NCBI GenBank assembly: GCA_018435125.1
Contig: JAHDNZ010000046.1
Location: 20,371 to 84,370 of the forward strand
DNA: 64,000 nt
From: Bacillota bacterium
GTDB lineage: Bacteria > Bacillota > DTU065
Reading direction: 5' to 3'
Each line of letters starts with the position of its first letter. Position 1 is the first letter of the stretch. The position numbers and the translations under genes were made by a program. The notes beneath the pieces were generated by a model, which was not told the DNA's origin, made no database searches, and saw only the letters and a list, made by a program, of their open reading frames with translations. Below are positions 26,282-34,371 of this stretch, one piece after another.

Positions 26282-27115
26282 GTGGATATTTTGAGGCAAC
26301 TAAACGATGCTATTACGTACATAGAATCAAATTTATGTAATGATATAAATATGGACGAACTTGTGCGTATAGCCTGTGTGACAGCGGATAGCTTCATGCG
26401 ATTTTTTAGTTATATGACTGGAATGACGCTGAACGAATATATACGTCGCAGACGTTTGACACTTGCGGCATATGAGCTACGTAATACTGACTACAAAGTA
26501 ATTGATATTGCGATAAAATACGGTTATGGCAGTGCTGATACATTTTCAAAAGCGTTTGTAAAGCAACACGGCACTACACCGACACTGGCACGCAATTCCA
26601 ATCAGTCAATCAAGGTATATCCTCCGGCTTCCTTCTACATCATGATTAAGGGAGCAAAAAAGATGGATTTTCGAATTATCAAGACAAAAGAGAAATCATT
26701 GTGCGGTTTATCCAAACAGTTCACAGGAGTAGCCGCCGACCGCTTTTTGCAAGAGCATATCATGTGGGCTGATCATCATGATGATATACAGAACAAGGTC
26801 TGCACACATGTACCCGGACTATGGTATGGTATTTGGAACAATGGCATATACAGCATTGCCAAAAAAACCGAAGAGATTAGTAAAAATGGGCTTGAAGAAA
26901 TCATAATTCCTGCTGGAACCTACGCTGCTTTTTCTACCGGCTTTGGCGGCTTTGCGGGAGAAGAGCTACCTAAGCTTCGCGAGCTGATTTTCGATTCTTG
27001 GCTTGCCGATTCTGGATATGAGCAAATGTATGATTATGAAGTCGAGGTTTATCATCTATATCAAAAAACTGAAAAACATAAACGCCATTACGAAATATGG
27101 ATTCCTGTAAAGTAG
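26282..27115 (+). CDS. AraC-family regulator with GyrI-like effector domain
   Basis: 277 residues. The N-terminal double HTH of the AraC/XylS family has IESNLCNDINMDELVRIACV, SFMRFFSYMTGMTLNEYIRRRR, VIDIAIKYGYGSADTFSKAFVKQHGTTP (in outline). The C-terminal GyrI/effector-binding domain (about 120-277) includes EEIIIPAGTYAAFST and YEIWIPVK. Such proteins activate efflux or stress genes on binding small hydrophobic ligands. GTG 26282 is 7 nt after GGGAGGTG. The neighbouring decayed sequence and lack of an operon suggest an acquired single gene. Confidence 0.9.
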   Translation: MDILRQLNDAITYIESNLCNDINMDELVRIACVTADSFMRFFSYMTGMTLNEYIRRRRLTLAAYELRNTDYKVIDIAIKYGYGSADTFSKAFVKQHGTTPTLARNSNQSIKVYPPASFYIMIKGAKKMDFRIIKTKEKSLCGLSKQFTGVAADRFLQEHIMWADHHDDIQNKVCTHVPGLWYGIWNNGIYSIAKKTEEISKNGLEEIIIPAGTYAAFSTGFGGFAGEELPKLRELIFDSWLADSGYEQMYDYEVEVYHLYQKTEKHKRHYEIWIPVK

Positions 27116-27439
27116 AACCAAAAAAATACCAGCAGTCCATTGGGACTGTTCATTAAACAGTGTGTTGATAACGCTAGAGAGCCCGTCCCAGATATACCAT
27201 TACACAAAAGATCATAATGTAAGCATAAAATAGTAACCAGGAGATATTATTCCTAGGTAATTGCTTTCAATCTGATTAAGGCTACTAGCTCATGATTTTT
27301 ATTCTGTTTAATTATGGATGTTATTTTACGATTAGCTTGGAATTAAAATCACAGCTGATGAAATATTAAGCTTAGAACAAAAAAGAGGCAGGAAGGAAGT
27401 AGCTTTAACAAGAAGAGAACAAAAAAGGAGGCGTTTTTT
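27116..27439 (+). other. Intergenic region without supported genes
   Basis: 324 bp, AT-rich. A small hairpin CAGTCC-ATTG-GGACTG follows the AraC-type gene at about 27134-27149 but lacks a T-run. A purine-rich open frame without start (about 27336-27440) runs into the next gene and is probably chance or a remnant. Nothing else is recognised. Confidence 0.6.
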
Positions 27440-27952
27440 GTGGCCCGAATCACGATGGTTATTGCCAGTCATGGTTTTCGCGACGAAGAATACCTACAGC
27501 CCAAGGAGGTGTTTTTGGCTCACGGTCATGAGGTAAAAACAGCCTCATCTACTCTTAATGAGTGTAAGGGACGTTTTGGAGCTTTAGTAAAACCGGATCT
27601 TAATTATACCAAGCTAAAACCCGAAGATTTTGAAGCCCTAGTCTTTGTAGGAGGAGGCGGTGCTAGCGAGTATTTTGATGATCCTTTAGCCCACACCTTA
27701 GCACGTGAAGCTTATCAAAAAGGAAAAATTGTAGCTGCTATCTGTATCGCCCCGGTTATTCTAAGCAGAGCCGGCCTGTTACAAGGGAAAAAGGCTACTG
27801 TTTATCAAGATGGCCAGCCTGATTTAGTCAAGGGAGGCGCCTTTTATACCGGAAATTCCGTAGAGGTAGACGACCGTATTATTACCGGCAATGGCCCACA
27901 AGCAGCCAGAGATTTTGCTCAGGCTATCATAGCTCAATTGGGAAAAAGATAG
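27440..27952 (+). CDS. DJ-1/PfpI family protein
   Basis: 170 residues of the DJ-1/PfpI superfamily. The fold is ITMVIASHGFRDEEYLQP (conserved Glu near residue 16), ALVFVGGGGASEYFDDP, the nucleophile elbow VAAICIAPVILSRAG with Cys, and KKATVYQD ... ITGNGPQAARDFA. It resembles bacterial YhbO/PfpI-type enzymes acting on glyoxal-modified proteins or as hydratases; the substrate cannot be read. The start is GTG with AAAGGAGGCG upstream. It stands alone. Confidence 0.9.
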   Translation: MARITMVIASHGFRDEEYLQPKEVFLAHGHEVKTASSTLNECKGRFGALVKPDLNYTKLKPEDFEALVFVGGGGASEYFDDPLAHTLAREAYQKGKIVAAICIAPVILSRAGLLQGKKATVYQDGQPDLVKGGAFYTGNSVEVDDRIITGNGPQAARDFAQAIIAQLGKR

Positions 27953-28489
27953 AATTATTACAGGGAGAAATAGTTCAAGGAAGATATCGGTTAAAAGAGC
28001 TTATTCAAGTTGCTAAAAAAGCAGTGCCCTTAGCCTGGGATAACGGTATTATCAGATTGACTATTAACCGGCATACGATTTCTGCAGCTGGTTATTGCTG
28101 CAAAAAAAGTAACTGCTTATTCGTTAAAGTTTAGTACTAGAGACTGAGGGTGATGGTTAAAGTTTCCAGGCTATACAATACCTTTTATTCTTGGATAAAA
28201 AGTCGACTATACTGTTTATAGTAAGTAATTTGGGTTAACGTTCTTTCTTGGCTGATGTGGCTAAGAGACAAAGACTGCTCAATATTCAGATAAGCAAGAA
28301 ATTTACTAAAGGACTACCTTCAAAAAAAGTTCCTTTAAATATTTGTTTCACTAATATTGTACCGGAGGCTTTAAGAAAGTCTTCAGAGGGAAAGACACTC
28401 ATTATCTTAAAGCTACTCTAGGGCTTAAAAAAAGTTTAGGTGAATACAATTGTTATAGAGATTTTCTTTAGAAGGAAGGAGAAGCTACT
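27953..28489 (+). other. 537-bp intergenic region with decayed reading frames
   Basis: Two start-less open frames look protein-like: about 27955-28136 (LLQGEIVQGRYRLKELIQVA ... AAGYCCKKSNC) and about 28246-28420 (LADVAKRQRLLNIQISKKF ... VPEALRKSSEGKTLIIL). Neither has a ribosome binding site, and no family is recognised. The region is best read as remnants of lost genes. No promoter for the downstream SpoIID-like gene is clear. Confidence 0.4.
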
Positions 28490-29545
28490 TTGTCTGCAAG
28501 GACTGGAGTTACTGTACTAGTCTGGTTACTGACTCTAATTCTATTTGTCAGCAGTATAGTAGTTGCTATGGGTCTAAAGGAGGAAAAGACATTTACAAAA
28601 AAAACCGTAATCGTAAAACTTTATGTCTATAACGAAGGCCTAATGGAACTGGATTTAGAAGAATATCTACAAGGCGTAATAGCGGCGGAACTACCGGCTT
28701 CTTTTCATACCGAGGCTTTAAAAGCACAAGCTGTTGCAGCCAGAACCTATACACTCAAAAGACTGGATGGTATCAAAAGAACAGGTTCTAGATATCCTTT
28801 GGAGGCAGATATTACCAATTTACCCTATGAGGGGCAGGCTTGGATTTCTATAGCAGAGCGTAAGCAAAGATGGCAAACAGCGTTTGATAGCAATCAAGAG
28901 AAAATAGCTCAAGCTGTTTTAACGACGAGCCAGGAGGTTCTTACCTATCAAGGTGCTTTAGCTGAGGCACTTTATTGCTCCACGGCAGGCCCCTATACCG
29001 AAGATGCTCAAGCAGTCTTTAAGGTACAGACTCCTTATTTAAAAGCTCAACCTAACCCATATGACAAACATTCCCCGCGCTATACCGATCAAAAGATCTT
29101 TAGTATAACCGAACTCGAAAAAGCACTCGGTATAAAATTAAAAGCCGGTGAACTAACTTTAGCCGCCAGTCTCCCACAAGGTCCTGATGTGGTAATGGCA
29201 GCGACACTCTTAGAACCCTGGCTCAACCCCGATAAAAAAAATAGTGCTCTTAAGATTCTCTCACGCAACCGTTCCGGACGTGTTGAGCAGCTGCTAGCCG
29301 GCGAACGCATATTTAGCGGCGTAGAGGTAAGGAATAAATTAGGTTTGCGGTCAACTAATTTTACCTTTAAGGTCAGCCTAGATAGTACAAGAATTACTTT
29401 CAGCACTTTAGGTTATGGTCATGGTGTGGGTATGTCACAATATGGTGCTGACGGAATGGCCAGACAAGGGTTTAATTACAAAGAAATATTAAATTTTTAC
29501 TATCCAGGCACTGATGTTGTTTCATTTACACAGATCTGGGAATAA
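28490..29545 (+). CDS. spoIID: SpoIID/LytB-domain protein (sporulation peptidoglycan lytic enzyme)
   Basis: 351 residues. An N-terminal membrane anchor (about 7-28) is followed by the SpoIID domain: YNEGLMELDLEEYLQGVIAA, ELPASFHTEALKAQAVAART (catalytic Glu region), and the signature YGHGVGMSQYGADGMARQGF near the C-terminus. SpoIID is a lytic transglycosylase needed for engulfment during sporulation. It is away from its usual murA/spoIIQ neighbours, so it could be a paralogue. TTG 28490 follows AAGGAAGGAGAAG. A terminator follows. Confidence 0.85.
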   Translation: MSARTGVTVLVWLLTLILFVSSIVVAMGLKEEKTFTKKTVIVKLYVYNEGLMELDLEEYLQGVIAAELPASFHTEALKAQAVAARTYTLKRLDGIKRTGSRYPLEADITNLPYEGQAWISIAERKQRWQTAFDSNQEKIAQAVLTTSQEVLTYQGALAEALYCSTAGPYTEDAQAVFKVQTPYLKAQPNPYDKHSPRYTDQKIFSITELEKALGIKLKAGELTLAASLPQGPDVVMAATLLEPWLNPDKKNSALKILSRNRSGRVEQLLAGERIFSGVEVRNKLGLRSTNFTFKVSLDSTRITFSTLGYGHGVGMSQYGADGMARQGFNYKEILNFYYPGTDVVSFTQIWE

Positions 29546-29561
29546 TTAGATATGAAGGAGA

Positions 29562-29606
29562 AGATGCTCTAGTGTGGAAAAAATAGACGGAGCATCTGCT
29601 TTTTTT
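29562..29606 (+). terminator. Intrinsic terminator/attenuator between spoIID-like gene and nrdJ
   Basis: AGATGCTC (29562-29569) pairs with GAGCATCT (29590-29597) around a 20-nt loop, followed by GCTTTTTTT. It lies only 18 bp before the nrdJ start, so transcripts entering from spoIID would have to read through it. Confidence 0.78.
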
Positions 29607-29624
29607 GAGGAAGGGGGAAGTTAT

Positions 29625-29855
29625 TTGACTCTAAATCTGAGCGAAAATGCTCAAACAGTTTTAGAAAAACGTTATCTTGCCAGAAAAGATGGTCAGGTAA
29701 TAGAAACACCGGAAGAACTTTTTTTAAGGGTAGCAGAGAACATAGCCCAGGCAGACAGTATATATGATGCCAAGGCTGATCTCAAAAGCAAGGCTGAAAG
29801 ATTCTACGAAGTAATGACAACTCTAAAATTCATGCCCAATAGTCCCACTCTGATG
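29625..29855 (+). CDS. nrdJ: Adenosylcobalamin-dependent ribonucleotide reductase NrdJ, exon 1
   Basis: Codons 1-77 of a gene split by two group II introns. TTG 29625 follows GAAGGGGGAAG and gives LTLNLSENAQTVLEKRYLAR, the usual NrdJ start. A GTG 51 bases upstream lies inside the terminator loop. The exon ends FMPNSPTLM, at phase 0. Joined to exons 2 and 3 it yields 749 residues, the normal length for class II RNR, which reduces ribonucleotides using adenosylcobalamin without oxygen. Each exon length is divisible by three. Confidence 0.93.
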
Positions 29856-31106
29856 GTGCGCCAAGACAGTTAGCAGATAGTGCCCAAAGCGGTACAAGAC
29901 TCGGGACAAGTCTTGTTAGAGAACCTGCTTACCCAAACGGGGACAATAGCATGCAGGTCTCTAGGCATCACATGGCTAAGGCTGGATTGCTTAAACTCTA
30001 GTTCTACTGGATTAAGTGGGGATCTGCAAAAGCATCTGGTTTTAAAGAAAGATGTTCATCGGTCTTTCTTTAGTCCCGAAACTAGACAGGGTATCTTAAT
30101 GATACTTAAAAGAACGAACGGAGAGCCTAAATGATGCATGGTATCTGACTAATGAACTTGGGATAGGTTTTAATAAGCCTACGGAGCTCCCATAGTAGTC
30201 AAGGCGGTAATGCCGTCCTAAAGGCCAAGGGGAGCAGGTCAGCGGGTAAGAAGATGACGGAGGTATGCGCAAATGCAAAGTAGCCTCGTTACCTTGGACT
30301 GCCTTAGAAAGAGTTCGCCAAACAAAGTTCTGACACGAGTTTACAGGCAGCTTTACAGGCTTGATTTTTATCCAGAAAATGGCCCAAAGATAGTAACTGC
30401 GCTACAAGAAGAAAAGTATCACCAGTTAAAACTTGAGCAGTTAAATGAATTAAAAACTGCAGTCGAGAAAATTCTCGCGGCAGTTTTTGATGCTGAGTTT
30501 GCAAAAAACAGTATTCTCCAGATACTAAAAGGTTTTAATTTGCCGGCAACCCAACTGTCTTTAGGTTTACCGGAAAAACTTATAAACCGGATTGACGATG
30601 GGAGATTCTGGCGTCTTTGTAACTTTTTTAGTCCCTGGCAAGCTTTTTTTGGAACCGAAAAAATTCTTATCTGGGAGGGAGACTGTTTTTGTTTCGGCAG
30701 CGAAAATGGTGATAAAAGAGAGATCAATTTAGGTGGGTTTATTTGGCATTTAGGAGAGATTAAACTAGATAAGTCTTTTAGGGCGGAGCTTTTAAGACCT
30801 TATCTTAGGAAAAGTCGCCCTTGTCACCGAGGAGATCTGCTTAATCTTCCCGATAAAGCCATTATCAACTATTACCAAGCTGAAGAATATCGTTTTTCAC
30901 AGATTCTCTCTCTTTTAACTAAACCAGCTCAAGAGGCCGACCTTATTTACTTACTTAGGCAAAGCCTTTTAAAAACACTGGCTAGTAAACTAAAGACATC
31001 AGTTAAAGATGTCAAAAGGCGCTATCAACTCTTTGACGCTGACTAGAGAGCCGTATGCGTTGAAAAGCGCACGTGCGGTTCGGAGGGGGGGTAAGCCCTA
31101 CCCTAC
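29856..31106 (+). mobile_element. Group II intron 1 in nrdJ
   Basis: The 1251-bp intron starts GTGCG and ends CTAC. Domain V is a 34-nt hairpin at 31048-31081 (GAGCCGTATGCG...GTGCGGTTC), followed by a short domain VI. EBS1 lies in the loop (30053-30062) of the perfect 9-bp stem AAAGAAAGA/TCTTTCTTT; CATCGG pairs with IBS1 CTGATG at the exon end. EBS2 (GGGAC in loop 29901-29909 of stem ACAAGAC/GTCTTGT) pairs with IBS2 GTCCC in the exon. These support exact boundaries and a working fold. Splicing joins PTLM to NAGRELQQ in frame. The intron carries a short maturase ORF. Confidence 0.92.
30273..31046 (+). CDS. Intron-encoded mini-maturase lacking the reverse transcriptase core
   Basis: 257 residues, ATG after GGAGG, inside intron 1 domain IV and ending at domain V. 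The C-terminus (about 178-252) is a maturase X domain: RKSRPCHRGDLLNLPDKAII, then YYQAEEYRF, LIYLLRQSLLKTLASKLKTS and VKDVKRRY. The N-terminal part keeps RT-0/RT-1-like pieces (VLTRVYRQLYRLDFY, ALQEEKYH, TAVEKILAAVFDAEF, LINRIDDGRFWRLCNFF). The region holding the YADD active site in normal intron RTs (420 residues or more) is not recognisable; W-E-G-D at 134-137 is the only trace. It is probably a splicing factor without cDNA synthesis. Confidence 0.8.
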   Translation: MQSSLVTLDCLRKSSPNKVLTRVYRQLYRLDFYPENGPKIVTALQEEKYHQLKLEQLNELKTAVEKILAAVFDAEFAKNSILQILKGFNLPATQLSLGLPEKLINRIDDGRFWRLCNFFSPWQAFFGTEKILIWEGDCFCFGSENGDKREINLGGFIWHLGEIKLDKSFRAELLRPYLRKSRPCHRGDLLNLPDKAIINYYQAEEYRFSQILSLLTKPAQEADLIYLLRQSLLKTLASKLKTSVKDVKRRYQLFDAD

Positions 31107-31700
31107 AATGCAGGCAGAGAATTACAACAGTTGTCGGCATGTTTTGTACTTCCGATTGAAGATTCCATGGAAAGCATATTTGAAAGTGTTAAAAATGCTG
31201 CTTTAATCCACAAAAGCGGAGGTGGAACCGGGTTTTCTTTTTCCAGGATAAGACCAGCTAGTGACAATGTAAAGACCACAGGAGGAGTAGCCTCGGGGCC
31301 GATTTCTTTTATGAAGGTTTTTAACGCTAGCACTGAAGTTATTAAACAAGGTGGGGTTAGAAGAGGTGCCAACATGGGTATCCTACGGGTGGACCATCCG
31401 GATATCCTTGAGTTTATAACCTGTAAAAGGGATAACACTGAACTGACAAACTTTAACATCTCGGTAGGTGTTACGGAAGCATTTATGCAAGCTGTAGAAA
31501 AAGATGAAGAATATGAGCTTATCAATCCTCGCAACGGACAAGTGGAAAAGACCTTAAAAGCCCAGGAAGTATTTGCGCTAATGGTTGAGATGGCCTGGAA
31601 AAACGGCGAACCCGGCATAGTTTTTTTAGATAGAATAAATCGCGATAACCCTACACCAAATTTGGGTGAGATAGAGTCCACTAACCCATGTGGCGAACAG
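31107..31700 (+). CDS. nrdJ: NrdJ, exon 2
   Basis: Codons 78-275 of the spliced gene, beginning [21 protein letters not shown]89 is the first cysteine of the active-site redox pair. [20 protein letters not shown] and [14 protein letters not shown] belong to the RNR barrel. The exon ends with [12 protein letters not shown], in which N270, C272 (radical-bearing cysteine) and E274 are catalytic. The second intron follows Q275 exactly. This exon alone encodes no functional protein. Confidence 0.93.
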
Positions 31701-32783
31701 GTGCGAAAAGTAGCATAATAATCATTACCAGAAGTGGTGAGGGATTAGGATAATATCCCTTTGGACGGCCGACTTACTTGGATGGAGAAAGACCACCGGG
31801 GACCATAGCATGTCGGCAAAGCGGAAAAAGGCAAGTAAACTGCGAGAAACCTTTGTTCTGCGAGTCCAAGTTCTATATGGCTAAGGCTATACTGCTTTAA
31901 TCCCAGATTCCTGGCTCAAACCACAGAGAATCTCATACTTCGCAGTTGAAATGAGATTGTGCTTGAGTTATCTCGATTGGCTGTTTGTCGAGATAAATAT
32001 CCTCCTAAGCACCAAAACACGATAAGTGTTATAAGAATCGAACGGGAAGCCTAAGTAGAACCGGTGATTATTATAGTGAACTTTTGATTCTTCGCTAGGA
32101 AGGTCTAAAGCCTATGAGATAAGCTTGACATAAAGCGTTATTTCTAACTATCGTAGCGGAGAACGGAGCTGTCATAGTAGTCCGAGGAACCTGAAAAAAC
32201 AGGTATGGCCGTAAATTCGGAAGCGGAAAAACCGCCCACACATATATGAAAGTATATATGACACCCGACCTAATCAGTCGATAGGGGTGCTGGCGAAGGA
32301 CAGCAGGTTAAACAGGTACTTATCTGGAGAGGTATGCGCAACGCAAATGGCCAAAACAGTATTAAGTATCGTCGAGGAAAAGCTGACAAACATTTTAAGC
32401 TCGGTAGATTAAAACTTATTTAACCTGGACTTTTATGGTCAAACATACAGCAAAATCCAGGCAAAGAGGAATTAGATCAAGAACACTAAGCTAAAGCCTA
32501 AATTTCGTTTCCTAAGCTATGCCAAAAAGCCTAGCAAATTCGTAAACTTAAAAGACTCTAAAAAGGGTAAAGAAACTCCCTACCGGGTGGAGATTGATTT
32601 AGTGAGGATGTAAAACACTCCTTTATTAAGAGTCCCAGGCAAAAAAATTCAAAAACCTGAGCATTTGTCAGACTCGATTTAATTTAACTGAGAGAGCCGT
32701 ATGCGGGGAAACTTGCACGTACGGTTCGTAGGGGGAAGTCGGAAAAAGTGGTTTATAACCAACTCGTTCGTCTTCTACCCGAC
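31701..32783 (+). mobile_element. Group II intron 2 in nrdJ, without an ORF
   Basis: The 1083-bp intron starts GTGCG and ends CGAC. Domain V is a 34-nt hairpin at 32694-32727 (GAGCCGTATGCG...GTACGGTTC), nearly identical to that of intron 1. EBS1 CTGTTTG (31981-31987) sits in the loop of the 8-bp stem TATCTCGA/TCGAGATA and pairs with IBS1 CGAACAG at the exon end. The motifs CATAGTAGTC and GAGGTATGCGCAA are shared with intron 1, so the two are related. No ORF of 60 codons or more is present, so a maturase must act in trans. Splicing joins NPCGEQ to PLLPYEAC. Confidence 0.92.
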
Positions 32784-34208
32784 CCACTATTACCTTATGA
32801 AGCATGTAATTTAGGGTCTATTAACCTCTCTTTATTTGTCAAAGATGGTTCAGTAGACTGGGAGGATTTAGGAGCGGTTGTCGATACCGCGGTAGATTTT
32901 TTAGACAATGTTATCGACATGAACCGCTATCCACTTCCACAAATCGAAACCTTAGCCAAAGCTAATCGCAAAATTGGTTTAGGTGTGATGGGTTTTGCGG
33001 ATCTTTTGTTTCTTTTGGGAATACCCTATAATTCAGAGGACGCTTTAGAGTTAGGGTCTAAGATAATGTCTTTTATCAACGAACGCTCAAAAAAGAGGTC
33101 GGAGTTTATCGCTCTAAAGAGGGGAAGTTTTACCAACTTCGAAGATAGTTTCTATAAAGACAAATATAAGGCTTTACGCAATGCTACTACTACCACAATT
33201 GCCCCAACGGGATCAATTAGTATAATTGCCAATTGCTCTAGTGGGATTGAACCTCTTTTTGCCCTATCATTTGTTAGGACAATTTTAGATAACCAAAAAT
33301 TAATAGAGGTCCATCCTATATTTAAGGCTGTGGCTATCAGAGAGGGCTTTTACAGCGATGAGTTGATGGAAAGGATTGCCACCCAAGGATCAATAACTCA
33401 TCTCGATGAAATCCCAGAAAAATGGCGTCAGATCTTTGTAACAGCTCATGATATTACTCCTGAATGGCATATTCGTATGCAAGCTGCTTTCCAACAAAAT
33501 GGTGTCGATAATGCGGTAAGTAAAACAGTTAATTTCCCACATGAAGCTACCCGAGAAGATATTGCTGAGGTTTTTCTTCTCGCCTATAGGTTGGGGTGTA
33601 AGGGAGTTACGGTCTACCGCGACGGCTCGAGGCAGATGCAGGTTTTAAGTACCGGCAAAACTGCAGAATCCCAAATAGAAACCGATAAATCGATTATCAG
33701 CCCAAGAGAAAGGCCCAATGTTACCTATGGCCGCACCGAAAAAGTTAAGACTGGCTGTGGTAGTCTTTATGTAACAATCAATGAAGATGAAAATGGACTT
33801 TGTGAACTCTTTGCCCGTTTGGGTAAATCAGGAGGATGTGCTTCGTCTCAGATGGATGCCATAAGCAGGTTGATTTCTCTAGCCATGCGGGCCGGTGTTT
33901 CTACCGATGCCATTTTAAAACACCTAAGAGGCATTCGCTGTCCGTCACCGGCTTGGACTGAAGGTGGAGCAGTACTGTCTTGCCCGGATGCCATAGGTTT
34001 AGCTATAGAGCATTATCTTAACTGGAGGAAAAAAAGCCATGGGCAGGCCAGCGAACAAGTCTCCGAAAGTCTTCCGGAAGCTAATTATACCCGGCAACAA
34101 ATTACAGGTGAAAGCCTCATGGGTGCCTGCCCTGAATGCGGTGGACACATGAAACATGAAGATGGCTGTCTTACCTGTATAGCTTGCGGATTTTCTCGCT
34201 GTGGCTAA
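32784..34208 (+). CDS. nrdJ: NrdJ, exon 3
   Basis: Codons 276-749 plus stop. It begins PLLPYEACNLGSINLSL, with C283 the second redox cysteine, 11 residues after the radical-bearing C272, as in known class II enzymes. NATTTTIAPTGSISIIANCS, VSKTVNFPHEATREDIAE and GCKGVTVYRDGSR follow. The tail is a cysteine-rich NrdJ zinc/redox module (CPECGGHMKHEDGCLTCIAC) ending SRCG. An open frame extends upstream to 32748 through the intron tail and does not mark a start. Confidence 0.94.
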   Translation, partial: PLLPYEACNLGSINLSLFVKDGSVDWEDLGAVVDTAVDFLDNVIDMNRYPLPQIETLAKANRKIGLGVMGFADLLFLLGIPYNSEDALELGSKIMSFINERSKKRSEFIALKRGSFTNFEDSFYKDKYKALRNATTTTIAPTGSISIIANCSSGIEPLFALSFVRTILDNQKLIEVHPIFKAVAIREGFYSDELMERIATQGSITHLDEIPEKWRQIFVTAHDITPEWHIRMQAAFQQNGVDNAVSKTVNFPHEATREDIAEVFLLAYRLGCKGVTVYRDGSRQMQVLSTGKTAESQIETDKSIISPRERPNVTYGRTEKVKTGCGSLYVTINEDENGLCELFARLGKSGGCASSQMDAISRLISLAMRAGVSTDAILKHLRGIRCPSPAWTEGGAVLSCPDAIGLAIEHYLNWRKKSHGQASEQVSESLPEANYTRQQITGESLMGACPECGGHMKHEDGCLTCIACGFSRCG

Positions 34209-34371
34209 AACAACAATTGAATATTGCCAGCAAATACCTTAAAATGATTAGGTATAGTAGAAAAATAAAACTATCCATTAAAGGTTCAGTTTAGGTAAAA
34301 GATTTTGAACCCCACTGCTTTAGTTTTGGGAGTTTCAAAGCATTATAATATGTTAAAGGGGAGATGTTAAA

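Noticed and set aside
27336..27440. Start-less lysine/arginine-rich frame running into the DJ-1/PfpI gene
   Set aside because: It is a purine-rich tract with no start codon, too short to support; possibly a remnant.
29880..30134. 84-codon open frame in nrdJ intron 1
   Set aside because: It overlaps the EBS1 and EBS2 hairpins of the ribozyme; the composition reflects structural RNA.
32748..32783. Start of a separate C-terminal NrdJ protein
   Set aside because: These codons are the tail (domain VI) of group II intron 2; the exon begins at 32784.
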